Under the pieces are notes generated by a model that was not told the DNA's origin, did not search any database, and saw only the letters and a program-made list of their open reading frames with translations. A DNA stretch of 64,000 bases, from NCBI GenBank assembly GCA_021234155.1, contig JAJEKV010000053.1, positions 5,426,488 through 5,490,487 on the forward strand, given 5' to 3'. Made by a program: the position numbers and the translations under genes. Positions 21,830 to 34,084 of this stretch are shown in pieces. The first letter of the stretch is position 1, and the number at the start of each line of letters is the position of its first letter. Source of the DNA: Isoetes taiwanensis (Eukaryota > Streptophyta > Lycopodiopsida > Isoetales > Isoetaceae).

Positions 21830-24300
21830 CTCTTGCCATTGGCATCGGGCATAATGAATAGCATCTAAATTTTCATACCTTGAAGGATCGGAAGGATTAG
21901 GCCGCCAACACTTAGTCAAGCGGTCTTTGTAGTCCCCTCGGTAGGCTTCCACCACGATACAAAAATATGGCCAAAATATGTAGATTACGGATCAAAACTG
22001 ACATTCTCCTCTGCATATCCTAACCAAGTGGCGGTGTTATCATCTCCGGTCGACTAGAACAAAGATACCCTTTGTCACATATGCGTGAGGATCAAACTCT
22101 TCAAGAGGCAACCTTTGGACGGCCATCGGACGGGCCACAATAAGATGGTAAAGGTCGTGTGACCAAGGCGGAATCGTCGACCTCTGGAACAAATCTTTGT
22201 TTGTTCTAGAGGAGCTTGTCTTGTTTGTGGCCAAAATGCATCATTTTGAGGGCGTCCTGGAGCAACATCCTCCAAAGAGATAAGAAAGTGGCTCCAATAC
22301 TCAATACTTGCCGTGTATTGCCTTGCAAACAAGCTACTTTCTTGATTCTTACATATGTCCTTCCATAGAGATGTATTTGTTGATGCTATCCTTCAACCAC
22401 GGAAGATCCTTCAATGTTGGTCTAGGAGGAATATTTTGTGGCACACCACTTGGTAGCATTTGGTGACCATGTTCATCCTCTTTCCACATTCTAACTCACG
22501 GAGAATCTGCTTTGGAAGCCACTCTTTATGTGTAGGGCGCATTTTTTGTATTGCATAACAGGCCAATATCTGCCATCTTAAATTTGAAGAGCAATGGTTG
22601 ATTATGCCCAACCCAGGCGTTGGCCCTTATCGAGGATGAATCCCTTCACAAAAAGCCTTCAATTTGGAACTTCATCAATAAAGTATGGAATTGGAGATTT
22701 TGCATTGCACTTGCTGAACAAGTAAAGCAGCTCTGGTAGTGTCAAAGCATCCGACGAACTCATCAAGGTTGAAAAATTTCCAAATAAAGCATCAATATCA
22801 TCATGCGTGTGGCCGACCATCCCACTTGGATCTCATCAAAGACCTTAAGCCAAGTCAAGTAAGATAAGTTGTTTTGGCCTGATGCATTATCAAGTTGCAA
22901 ATAGATATTTCGAGGAAGAGGGTTGAACACCTCAGGATTCATTGTAGTTGAAGTACTTGGCAATACTTCTGCCATGGAAGCAAGTTTGTTCTTCAAAGGA
23001 TTGATGTCCTTGACTACTTGCATCCATTTGCAATCTGCAGGCTTACTTCCACATAAGTCACCTATCTTGTCCTCTTGCGCCAATTCCAAGTTATGCAATA
23101 TTCTAGAAAGTGAACCAATGTGGAAGTTTGAATCATCTTTCCATAAATCAAGTGAAAAATGACCATAGGCACGACCACCATGCCCATGAGTCAAAGCTCC
23201 TGTCAAACTGCTCTTCAAGCGATCACCTCTCCATACAGATTTTGCTAGATGATGACTTCTAGGCACTAAAGTCTTAACCTGATCCATCTTATCATGTATT
23301 ATACATAGATGATTTTTTAGGAGACATTTGTGACAATGCTCTCAATGCCAATATTGACTTACGCAAGGCGTTGCTCTAGCATATGAGGCCAAGCGTTGAA
23401 TTGCAAGATTTCGTCTCTCTCTTGTATCTTTTGTTTTTCCACGCTTAATTACCACTTGAGATGTTGCATTTAGAAGGCTATATTTTTTGCAATGCTAACA
23501 TCGGAAATTCCCTTTTCCATATACTATAAAAAGAGTTCAAGGCTACAGGTTGTTCTGTAAGCTCTTCAACTTGTTGCACCAACTTCTTTATGTATGAGCT
23601 TCTTATTAAGAATGGAAGGAAGCTTAGTACATTTTCTCTTACATCATCTCTACCTCTTTTTGCTCCTATGGGAATACTTTCGGCATTCTCTGAATGAATC
23701 TGTCTAACACACATTCGGTGGCCAATGTAGAAGATCTAGGCTTCTTAGAGCCGAGTATTACCATGTTGACTACCTTTCCTTTTGCTTCGTCTGTTTCTCC
23801 AATTGTAAAATGTTGGTAGTGATACCTAAAGCCATCGCCACCCGGCCCAGACAATTCCATCCCCTTGAGCACTATCATGTCCTCTCCTTCTCTGTGTAAG
23901 TCACACTCGGCCCGTCAAAAAATCGTAACCCTTGCATTGTATGGTTGAGATAAAAATTCTTTTCTTAATTCCGTGCTTGATGCTTGGTAAGTTTCTTGTT
24001 GCAAAGTATTTTTGCAGCGACTTGACTTCATGAACTTATTGATTGAAGTTGTGGAGCATAGCCTTTCCTCTTTGCTCTTTCCCTTGGGCTGTCTTGGAAT
24101 CCTATTTGTGTAAGTATACTTCCTTTTTCGTTTGAATTGAGCTGAATGTTGTCCTCAAATGATTCTATTTCCATATCCTCATTTTCTTTAGCTTCTCGAG
24201 CTTGCGGATGTTGTGAGGCAGTCCTTCCATCTGCGGGATCACATCGCTATTTTCCCATTGTACAAGTGCATTTTCTGGCGGCCTTTACGCACAAGCATGA
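21830..24300 (-). pseudogene. T1 transposase relic with DUF7869-like motifs
   Basis: Read 24,300 to 21,830. Early parts include AREAKENEDMEIESFEDN and ECDLHREGEDMIVLKGMEL; the C-terminal half contains NIYLQLDNASGQNN (about 22,905-22,865), DEIQVG, and after a one-base slip VGHTHDDIDALFGNF (about 22,815-22,770). The D-N and HTHDDID motifs are the signature of the DUF7869 family, proposed RNase-H-fold transposase-like proteins found across plants. A further C-terminal piece (SLEDVAPGRPQNDAFW) lies at 22,280-22,230. Several frame breaks are present. In T1 this is the best candidate for the mobilising enzyme. The second copy is at 32,311-34,084. Confidence 0.65.
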
Positions 24301-24653
24301 CATTTGAGATCCTCGTAATTAGTGCGGGGAAGGATCTTCCCCCTGAGCCCCACCTTTGAGTCCCCTAAAAATTTCGCCGTCAGCGGCATCACGGGGATCG
24401 AAGACAATTATGGCCTCTGCATATTTACCCGGTCACATGCATGAAGAATGTGGCAATGCTTATCAAGAGATCAGTTCTTGAGAAACTAGGTGGTGGTTCA
24501 TCATCATCGATGCTATCTGCGAGGAAAAGCGTGTACCTAGATCCTTTGTAGGATCAATTTCTTCATCGCATCGACCTTTGCCTCTCTGATTCTACATTAG
24601 AGGTCGGTGATGGGTAGCTAAATCAATGGCATGATATCTTATATATCCTGCAG

Positions 24654-25130
24654 AGGCCATTCGATAAGCGTGCCCGACCCCTCTTCAATGTTGTCGGCGC
24701 CATCACATGGAATCGCCAAGGATATGGGTAGGCACTTCTGACCTCGGTAACTTGCCTTCGCTCACGTTGAGTGCGTCAACATTCTTCCCATGGATGCAAG
24801 TTCTATTCACGGAACACCCTTACCAACCGCGGTATTATTGTGCGACAAGGTTCACCATATTCTTTTGTCGCTTCTTTGATTTTGTAGGGGCGGGCGATCG
24901 CGGTCGACCGGAATCCCGATGATGTTGTGGAGGGACTACTAGGCAAGTTGGGGGTATCGATGTCGGGCGTTCCGATGACGCAGGTGAGGCGGTTTCCGCG
25001 ATATTTTTACTTGATTCGAGGCCATTCGATAAATGTCCCCGGCCCGACAATGTTATCTGCGCCCTCTGCGGAATGGGAAGCACATGGGTGGGCACTATGG
25101 CCGGTGACCTCCGACCACATTGCACCATGG
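24654..25130. repeat. Imperfect direct repeat inside T1
   Basis: GAGGCCATTCGATAA begins related stretches at 24,654 and 25,018, each continuing to a GGGTGGGCAC- or GGGTAGGCAC-type word and ACCTC. The unit is about 364 bp. It recurs in the duplicate at 34,441 and 34,793. Confidence 0.6.
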
Positions 25131-25339
25131 AATGTTCACGCCATGCGAGATGGCCTCTATGCAATTCATGTCCCACGGCAACTACCACATCCCCATCGAC
25201 AAAGGTTCGAGGGGCCTTTTCTGTAAGAGTCAATACACATACATACATGTTAAAGACATGCAACCCTCGATGACATATACTTAGTAAAAATAAGCGAAAA
25301 TGTAAAAAGAAATTAGGCGACATGGGACAAATAAAAGCA

Positions 25340-25480
25340 TTTTGCTCCATTCTGAAATATTTGTCGCGCCATTACCTTTAAATGGCAAGGAAAATGGCGC
25401 TTTGCTCCATTTAAAGGAAAATGGCATAGCTGCTCCATTTAAAGGAAAATGGGCCATTGGCGAGGTAAATGGCATCTTTA
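25340..25480. repeat. Cluster of AAATGG/CCATTT palindromic words
   Basis: Alternating CCATTTAAAGG, AAATGGC and GCGCCATTACC words over about 140 bp. The same vocabulary recurs at 26,755-27,070, 28,434-28,500 and 29,580-29,790 in T1 and at the matching places in the second copy. Confidence 0.7.
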
Positions 25481-25679
25481 ATCTAAATGCTATATCTAAT
25501 AACTAGAGTTACAGTTCCTATTAGTACAAGGTTGACAAGACATCAATTGTTGAGAACTTATCTCTTGAACAAAGATAGAAGATCTATCTACATCCTACAT
25601 CCTACATTTAACATATTAAAACATTTAACATACTAGGCTGAGAATAGCCTCTAACACGGAGGTCATTGGCGATTCGGAT

Positions 25680-25890
25680 CGCCATATCGGAGAATCTTTG
25701 AAGAATACGGACAAAGCGCTGATTAATGCGGACAAGAATCTGGACAAAGCGCTGAAGAATACGGACAAAGCGCTGAAAAATGAAGGCAGGCGCCACTAGA
25801 ATGAAGCCAAAGCGCTGAAGAATGGCCCGGCGCTGAAAAAAAAGGAGGCGCTGAAGAATGAAGACAAGGGCTAAAAGCGGCTGCAAAAAA
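25680..25890. repeat. Minisatellite, unit about 21 bp (GCGCTGAAGAATACGGACAA)
   Basis: About eight to ten imperfect copies of a GCGCTGAAGAA / GGACAAAGC word. It is open on the minus strand as a repetitive Phe/Arg/Leu peptide, but that is a by-product of the repeat. The counterpart is at 35,470-35,680. Confidence 0.75.
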
Positions 25891-25916
25891 GACAAAGCGG
25901 CCAAAATTTGGCTAAG

Positions 25917-27040
25917 CTATCGACTAAGGAACCAACATCTAAGGCGGAATAGGCGTGGGGAAAGCCTGCTTTGTCGACCAAGTGATCTGAAGCGCAAATA
26001 CCTCCCCGAATATTGAAGCGAGGGCCGAGGTGCATAAAATACGCCCTCTGGTCGATGATAGCGCCTTCTAATGACCATATACGCCTCGGCGGCGGGGGCG
26101 GTAAGGCGCCCATTATGAAGTGGGCCCAGGCGGGCAAATTCAAAATTCAAAATCTGGGCGGGCTAATTCAAATTTTAAATTTGGGCGGGCGGGCGGCGAC
26201 AAATCTAAGGCAGCGGGTGGGCGGAATGACTCAAACTACTTAAAATTTATATTGTGACGTGCGGGAGAAACGGGCCGGGAGGAATATTCAAATTTTTAAA
26301 ATTTGGAGTGACGGGACGGCGGCGGGAAAATTCAAAATTTTCAAAATTTGGAGAGGCGGGCCCGAGGCGGGCAAATTTGGAGGCGACAAGGGCGAGGCGG
26401 GCAAATTTGGAGCAGCGGACTTTCTTTCCCAGACTTTTCTTTTCTTTTCTTTAGTCCATTTTCATTTTCAATTTCATTGCTCTTTTCTCCGCCTCAGCCT
26501 TAGCCTTCCCCCGGCGCCTGGCGCCTTGCACACTCTCTCCTATTCAAACATTTTCTCTCTCTAGCGCTTTGTTGATCGGGGCCTTCGAAAAAAAAAAGTG
26601 GAGTAGGATTTATCACGGTCCTGTATTTTTATACTTTTTATACAATGGCGCAATCTTAAGCTCAAAATCCGAGCGGGCTTTCGAGTTAGTATCACATTGT
26701 TTCTATTCTTATCGATTTGTAGTGTCTTGGCCAAGCTGTAATGGCCGGATGGCGCCATTTCATTAGGAAGAGGGTGGGCTTGTAGCAGCCCTTACTCCTA
26801 TAGTTTATGAAATGGCCTTGATCAGCGCCATTTCTAGAATATCTGTTAATATTCTTGTAGAAGCGGACCCATAGAAGAGCAAATGGTAGCGGCTTGCGCC
26901 ATTTTAGTCTAAATGGTTTTAGAAGGCGATCCACAATAGAGCAAAAATGGGCCATCTAAGCCATTTCCAATCTAAAGAGCAATTTTTTGCTGCGCCATTT
27001 TACTAGCGCCTAAATAAGCCGTTCTTTGTTTTATCTTTTA
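25917..27040. other. GC/AT-alternating non-coding part of T1
   Basis: Contains recurrent GCGGGCAAATT and TTCAAAATTC words at 26,100-26,420, a homopurine stretch near 26,590, and paired AAATGG/CCATTT words to 27,070. No supported gene. Confidence 0.5.
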
Positions 27041-27049
27041 GCACATTAA

Positions 27050-29420
27050 AATGGCAGCTAGTCGCCATTTGCTTTACATAATAGAGCCTTGGTGTATAGA
27101 GAAGATCCATAGGTCAAAACAAGGTGATGCCTCCTTTTTGCATGGATTGGCGAATGGGCATCAATTTTTCAACGCTTGACTTTTCTTGGCAATGATGGAG
27201 TCAAATTATAAAGGACCAAGGCCAAAGCTTTGTCGGCCAAAAAAGAAAGGTTGGCCTTGCCATCTTATGAGTCGGAGAGCAAAGCGGATATCAAAGACAC
27301 GGTAGAGATCCTCGAGAGGATTCGGTGATTACTGCGGCGGCAATGGGCATGTCAAAAACTTCGTGTCCTACATTGTAAGAGCAAAGCTCTCGGGCAACAT
27401 GCCCGTGATAATGGATAGCGGATGGCTCTTTTGGGAGAGATGCGGAGAAAAGGTGTAAAAAGTAAACCCGACCACCAAACGGCAAAAGGAACAAAAGCAG
27501 GTGGAGGTGGTGAAGTACAAAGGGGAGCAGAACAAGAAGGAGATGAGAAAGGGGCGAGCATCGGGGATGAGAAGAGGGATGAGGCTGATGCTCACAAACA
27601 TGATTCTCTGTGAAGTCCTTTGGGAAGCCCTGGCATAGTGATCGCACTATTAGTGACAATAAGGAGGCTACAAAGCACATAAGAAATGTAGCATCCACGG
27701 TAGCATTCAGCAAAAAAGAAAAGACCGAAACCAAAGCAGAGACAAGGGCGGAAATTACAAAAGATTGCGGATCTGAAGTGCCCAAGGAACTAAAAGATGG
27801 GCCGTGGCCAGAGAAGAAGAAATGGCGGGAGGAAACCTAAAAAAAATACAAAAAAAGCGGCCACATGTTCCCCTTGGAGTCACATACACGGAAGAATATC
27901 TATCACGGGATCTAGAAGAGACCCCACCTAATATGATTTGCCGGGGTTATTAACCCAGAGCATGTTAGGAGGCTCTGTAAATCATTATTGAGGATCCACA
28001 CCGGTATTCCTCCAGCGAGGATGTGGTGCCCTTTGATCCGAATACAAAAGGAGTTCTTTGAAGCTGGTCACGAGAATCGATCTAATTCGGAAAAGATATT
28101 ATATTATCAATGGTAATCATTCGGTCTCTTGCTTTCGGCTTCGTGTGCGATAAGTTGGGACGAGAGGATGCTAAATTTGAGCTTCGGCAAGATCTATAGC
28201 TATAGAATATCACGAGTTCTTTACGGAGAGATCGATTGACCTGGACCTTCTTCTTTTTCGGTGTGGATGTGAATGATATAGTAGCAAAAGCTGTCTTCAA
28301 GGAACCATATGTGGATCGGATCCACCATCTCATAGCGCGATGTCGAGTGCGGAAGACCCGCTCCACTGGTAAGGGCGATCAAGTGGCGAAGTACAAAGAA
28401 TGCGTTTCGTTTCCTTAGCCATACATTTATCTATTTCCATCAAATGGCGCGGTGCGCCATTTGATGGAAATAAGCGCATTGCGCCATTTGAGTTGAAATT
28501 CTAACATCGCCAGTTCTCTTGCAGCACTACCTTGAAATGGCAGACAAGATTCTGAGGGGCAAACACACAAAGGATGTCAATCGGTTTGTCTTCATGCGGA
28601 TGATGTCTATGCACTCTTAGCGGATGTGGAACAAATGGAGGAGGGAGAACAAGGACAATAGGGTCAAGCTATAGTAATCAATTTTGCTAACGACAAAGAT
28701 TACTTGGTGACAACTACCTTAGATGCATGAGGGGCTTGGACTATGATGATTGTAGAAAGGTCCTCGAAGAAGCATTAAGCGGGGGATATCGTCAAAGTCA
28801 CCTCAGATTACAAAGGCGAGAATTTCTTTAAGGCAGGTATGAGAACTTAGTACTTGCTTACATGAAGAAGGAGATCGCACTTCATTGCGGATCAAATTGG
28901 CATTAAGTACAAAAATTCGAGGACTGAGGAAGGCCATCAACCATTTTAGGATAATGCACTTCTAGCTTATGGGTATGACACCATAAGTGGGTACAAGGAA
29001 TACTCAAAGAGGGAGTTGGCGGGGGGTATGGAGGGAGAATATCGGTGCATAAGCAGATTGGTCCCTGCAAGCTAGCGTTCTACCTTGTTGATAAGCTCGC
29101 CCTCTAGGTAACATCGTACTAGATTTCTTTCACGGTGGAGCCTTACGTAGGGCATGCCTTCATGTAGGAAGAATCGGTGCATCGTATGAGCATGACTTGG
29201 AAAGATGAAATGCATATCGGGCATTACGGGTAGGGTCGAGAGCGTCATGTACCCACGGCTTGACCCAAAGGCCATTGACCAGCGCCAAAGCAAAGTCTTG
29301 ACTTTGAAAAGATGGTGAATCTCGAAGGGGCAGATGAAGAAGCTTCTCACCACGAGAGAAAGGTGAGGCGTCGGGCCAAAAGCTGGAAGCGAAGCGGGGA
29401 TCAAATTGACATGATAAAAT
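27050..29420 (+). pseudogene. T1 cargo gene with ParB/sulfiredoxin-like segment (copy 1, broken)
   Basis: A discontinuous coding region. A Lys/Glu-rich part (about 27,420-27,840) precedes TEEYLSRDLEEAPPNMI, then at 27,950-28,150 sequence corresponding to INPEHVRRLCKSF and YYIINGNHRSLAL of the better copy at 38,004-38,315. Later pieces include NDIVAKAVFKEPYVDRIHHL (28,272-28,331) and a segment around 28,530-28,900. A perfect 17-bp hairpin interrupts it at 28,434-28,470. No complete protein can be read. GNHRxxA is the hallmark of the ParB/Srx fold, whose members include DNA-partition CTP-switches, nucleases and sulfiredoxin; the role here is unknown. Confidence 0.45.
28434..28470. repeat. Perfect 17-bp inverted repeat (hairpin)
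   Basis: Arm TTTCCATCAAATGGCGC at 28,434-28,450, spacer GGT, and its exact complement at 28,454-28,470. The second copy at 38,523-38,564 has 19-bp perfect arms around a 4-base spacer. Selection, gene conversion or recent origin would explain the conservation of both arms. Confidence 0.9.
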
Positions 29421-29975
29421 TAACACGGATGATTATGAGAAAGTCTCGATGAACACTTCCGACAAAGACTATAAAAAATTCTATCTGTTTTGAAAAATTG
29501 TATCTTACATAATATTTCTATTAATATATATCTACATGGTCTTACGAAAATATGTGTTATCTATTGCAAAATATAGCGAGAGCACTATTTGCTTGGTCTT
29601 CCGTTCGGGCAAATAAGCCATTGCACTACTATTGCTTTCGCTCTACGTTGAAGTAAATAAGCGGCTTTGCATTATTTGGTTGCTTTCACGTTGAAGCAAA
29701 TAGCGCGCCTGCACCATTTGCTTGCTTTCACGTTAAAGCAAATAGCGCGTTTGCGCTTTTCCTCATACTTTCTAAGTAAATGGCGCCATACTTCTCTTCC
29801 TGACAACTAAAACCGCGCTGTTTTATATTAAATGTAGCGGTTTTTGCATGACAACTGGTTTCTTTTTAAGTAAATAGTGCCATATCTAGCCATAAATGTG
29901 TGATAAAACAGGGAAGAAACTGATTTCACGAGAAATTGGAATCACGAAATTTCCAACTTTAATGAAACTCTGCTT

Positions 29976-32025
29976 GCATGGGGTTCAAGCGTCCCTGGAG
30001 GCCTCGGATGCGGTCCACAGAGACCTTCAGGCTGCTACCACGCAAGTTCATACTCTGGAGGACAAACTTCAAGAAAAGTACGAGGCTCTTTTACAGGCCC
30101 GTGAGGATCTCAAGAATGCTCGGGGATGGGACCATTTTGCGCTGGCGATCAGCAGGGCTCGATTACAAACCACCATTCAGGAATTGTTGGAGCAGAATAA
30201 GACCAAGGATACCCTCCTGGGTGACAAGGAGAAAGACATTACTAAGCTCGACACCCTGTATACTGAGCTTTCTCACAATTACAACACGCAAGCACATGAC
30301 CTCCTTGCGCGTGATGCTCGCATCACCTCTTTAGAAGCTTCGGCTTTCCGCGGGCGACCTCTCGACTCCACGCCTCTCCAAGATCGACTTACGGAGGCTA
30401 AGAAACAGAAGATCATTGATGATGCAGAGATTGCCACGCTTCGACTCCATACTCCTGGGCAATCCTCTTCACATGCCACACTTCCTCATAAACGGGTCCG
30501 TGATCAGTCACGTCTTCTGTTAGAAAAGGAAAACCGGATCCGTGACCTTGAACATCAGCTCCAGCAAGCTGTTCAATCAGCCGAAGACGCTCAAAATAAA
30601 CAGGAAGGATATATTGATATTGCTACCAACATCCCTCACGGACTTCTCTACTCCTTCGGTTATTATCGGACTATGTGGTTGCCGGCGCCACCTTTTCCTT
30701 TTGAAGTGATGCAGCGGCAAATGGCGGGGTTCATCAACGACCACTCGCGGTCGCGCGGATTTTTCTGGATCTGGCGGATCTCTGTGGAAGACAAGGGTTT
30801 ATTTTTGTGCCCTCTTAGTCTTTGATCAACTTTCGATTTACGAAGATCCGTTTTAGTCATCTTAGAGTTGTTCGACCAATGGCTTATGTTTTCCATGATT
30901 TCTACGGCGGATATACATGATAAATTTCAAGATGAGGCACATCGTGTTTTTTCGAGGCAACTCCCATCTTTGCTTAGTTGTTATTGCCCACCAACGGTAT
31001 TTCAAGGATCCGCGCTTTCGATCTCGGGCCTTTGAACAAAAGTACATGCACGAACTTGCTCGACACTTACCTCGTGGCGGCTGAAACATTGGAGCAGTGC
31101 GGAGGAATTTAAGCGCATCACGAGGATCTTGAGTTTGCTCAAATTTATATGCAGCACTTGGGAGGCTACAATCAATTGCGTGGCCTTACGGGACAGCAAA
31201 ACCATCCCAGCGGGTTGGGTCAATCCTCTGTCTATACTCCACTCTACGCCCGAGTGGGACCATTGGTGTCGTGCCCTTGATCGGGGGATCTTGTTGGTGA
31301 ATTGAGGGGACATGGCTCGGCAACCCATACGGGCATGGCTCCCTCTCCATATGCTTCCTTAGGAGTCCCTCCCGCCCCGGTTTCTCTCTTCGAATGGCGT
31401 CTTCACTTTTGGCCGAAGGTCTTGGATAGCCCCATTTGGGTGGACTCGCCTCGGATCTCGACGGATCTCCGGTGGGATCCCCGTTTTGTCAGACGTTCCA
31501 ATTGGGAGGATGGTGCCACCTTGGACACTACTGCAAATTGGATCTATATTGCTAATGAGCGTGGTTGGCAACGGCCTGCTGATGCTCTTCATGGCCTTGA
31601 TACCTTCTTGCAGAATGCCGCAACCTCACGGACCCTTGAGGTTCGCGTCAATCAGCGGCTTTTGCTCTCAAATGCATCCTGGTAAGCTCCTTAAATCGGC
31701 AGCGTCCTATCTTTTATTGCAACCCGAATGCCAGCGTCAGTGCCTTCGGTCTTCAGACCTGTCTTCTCATGGAGTGCCAGTTCGTTCCTTCGGAAGCCCA
31801 TGCTGCCCTGGAAGACATGGTGCACTCTAAATTCCTCATTGATGCAGATCCTGCCCTTGGGCTCAACACTCCTGATGCTCTTCAAACATGCCAGGACCTC
31901 ATTGGCAAATACCATAATGGTGCCCGTCCTCATTCCCGTGAGGATCACTTTCAAACTGCTGGCTTCCCGCCCTCGGAAACACTTCCTCCTTTTCTTCACT
32001 CTGAGTGTCGTTTGGTGGGGGGGAG
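29976..32025 (+). CDS. ORF-X, central coiled coil and C-terminal region (copy B)
   Basis: In frame 29,896-30,825 the sequence after T1 reads LHGVQASLEASDAVHRDL, then a long heptad-rich helix (TQVHTLEDKLQEKYEALLQ, KDTLLGDKEKDITKLDTLY, LLEKENRIRDLEHQLQQAV). This is followed by GYIDIATNIPHG and MWLPAPPFPFEV. From 30,700 the C-terminal third continues in broken frames, homologous to 16,528-17,853, ending in a polypurine tract (TGGGGGGGAG) at LTR 3. The combined ORF-X would be around 900-1000 residues: globular N-terminus, Pro/Ser/Gln linker, about 250 residues of coiled coil, large C-terminal region. It has no homology I recognise. Many frame breaks here coincide with altered CAG/CTG words. Confidence 0.6.
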
Positions 32026-32310
32026 TGTTAGTCCTGTGCCTCCTGGTACAGGACTATTCATCACTCTGACGGACCAAGTCAAGGCCAAGGATCCCCGGCC
32101 GAGGCGCGGTCGGTTCGTCAAAAGCTAACCGAAGACCAAGCGGACCCCCTTGAGACAAAGACCACGCTGGGAGTCAAGAGGCGCTCGGACAAGTGGCGGC
32201 CCGTCACTTGCGCCAGCGTCGGCGTCGGCGTGATTCGGGCACTTCAGAGGCACCGCCGGCATTTCACCCAAATCGGGCCTCCTTCGAGTCGGCGCAAGAG
32301 ATCGGTCGAG
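32026..32310 (+). repeat. LTR 3, truncated (first 285 bp)
   Basis: Starts TGTTAGTCCTGTGCCTCCTG like LTR 1 and follows it until about GATCGGTCGAG, then jumps to GGCCAATATC, which belongs to the middle of T1 (22,561). The jump is the joint of the large tandem duplication. Confidence 0.85.
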
Positions 32311-34084
32311 GGCCAATATCACGCCATCTTAAATTTGAAGAGCAATGGTTGATTATGCCCAACCGGGCGTTGGCCCTTATCGAGGATGAATCCCTTCACA
32401 AAAAGCCTTCAATTTGGAACTTCATCAATAAAGTATGGAATTGGAGATTTTGCATTGCACTTATTTGAACAAGTAAAAGCGACTCGGTAGTGTCAAAGCA
32501 TCAAGCGAACTCATCAAAGGTTGAAAAATTTCCAAATAAAGCATCAATATCATCATGGGTGTGGCCGACCATCCCACTTGGATCTCATCAAAGACCCATT
32601 AAGCCAAGTCAAGTAAGATAAGTATGAAAAGACATACCTATTTTTGTTTTGGCTGATGCATTATCAAGTTGCAAATAGAGATTTCGAGGAAGAGGGTTGA
32701 ACACCTCGGGATTCATTGTAGTTGAAGTACTTGGCAATACTTACGCCATGGAAGCAAGTTTGTTCTTCAAAGGATTGATGTCCTATTTGCTTGCATCCAT
32801 TTGCAATCTAGGGCTTACTTCCACATAAGTCACCTATCTTGTCCTCTTGCGCCAATTCAAGTTATGCAATATTCTAGAAAGTGAACCAATGTGGAAGTTT
32901 GAATCATCTTTCCATAAATCAAGTGAAAAATGACCATAGGCACGACCACCATGCCCATGAGTCAAAGCTCTGTCAAAGCTGCTCTTCAAAGCGATCACCT
33001 CTCCATCTGATTTTGCTAGATGATGACTTCTAGGCACTAAAGTCTTAACTTTGATCCATCTTATCATGTATTATACATAGATGATTTTCGAGGAGACCCA
33101 TTGTGACAATGCTCTCAATGCCAATATTGACTTACGCAAGGCGTTGCTCTAGCATATGAGGCCAAGCGTTGAATTGCAAGATTTCGTCTCTCTCTTGTAT
33201 CTTTTGTTTTTCCGACTTACGCTTAATTACCACGAGATGTTGCATTTAGAAGGCTATATTTTTGCAATGCTAACATCTGGAAATTCCCTTTTCCATATAC
33301 TATAAAAAAGAGTTCAAGGCTACGGTTGTTCTGTAAGCTCTTCTTGTTGCACCAACTTCTTTATGTATGAGCTTCTTATTAAGAATGGAAGGAAGCTTCC
33401 GTACATTTTCTCTTACATCATCTCTACCTCGTTTGCTCCTATGGGGAATACTTTGACATTCTCTGAATGAATCATCTAACACACATTCGGTGGCCAATGT
33501 AGAAGATCTAGGCTTCTTAAAAGCCGGTATTACCATGTTCGGCTACCTTTCCACAGCTTCAAATCTGTTTCTCAATTGTAAAATGTTGGTAGTGATACCT
33601 AAAGCCATCGCCACCCGGCCGACGGCAATTCCATCCCTTGAGCACTATCATGTCCTCTCCTTCTCTGTGTAAGTCACACTCGGCCGCGTCAAAAAATCGT
33701 AACCCTTGCATTGTATGGTTGAGATAAAATTCTTTCCTTAATTCCGTACTTGATGCTTGGTAAGTTTCTTGTTGCAAGTATTTTTGCGGTGGCTTGACTT
33801 CATGAACTTATTGATTGAAGTTGTGGAGCATAGCCTTTTCTCTTTGCTCTTTCCCTTTGGGCTGTCTTGGAATCCTATTTGTGTAAGTATACTTCCTTTT
33901 TCGTTTTGAATTGAGCATGAATGTTGTCCTCAAATGATTCTATTTCCATATCCTCATTTTCTTTAGCTTCTCGAGGCTTTGCGGATGTTGTGAGGCGGTC
34001 CTTCCATCCTGCGGGGATCACATCGCTATTTTCCCATTGTACAAGTGCATTTTTAGCTTTGGCCTTTACGCACAAGCATGACAT
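32311..34084 (-). pseudogene. T1 transposase relic, second copy (3'-truncated)
   Basis: Same order as 22,561-24,300, including the GHTHDDIDALFGNF codons (about 32,575-32,530) and CVKAKAKNALVQWENSD at the upstream end (34,075-34,015), which is better preserved here. The part downstream of 22,561 in copy 1 is missing because the duplication joint removes it. Confidence 0.6.

Larger units (their letters stand above)
20102..29975. mobile_element. DNA transposon T1, 9.9 kb, inserted in ORF-X
   Basis: Terminal inverted repeats of about 28-30 bp: left 20,102-20,129 (AAGCATAGTTTCATTAAA...) and right 29,946-29,975, whose complement reads AAGCAGAGTTTCATTAAA. The flanks share GCAT on both sides, a possible 4-bp target duplication. 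Removing T1 joins the two halves of the ORF-X coiled coil. Inside are a minus-strand DUF7869-like transposase, palindromic AAATGGCGC repeats and a plus-strand cargo region with a ParB-like segment. The superfamily is not assigned: the ends are not CACTA, hAT or typical Mutator. A second copy lacking the left 2.5 kb lies at 32,311-40,070. Confidence 0.7.
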
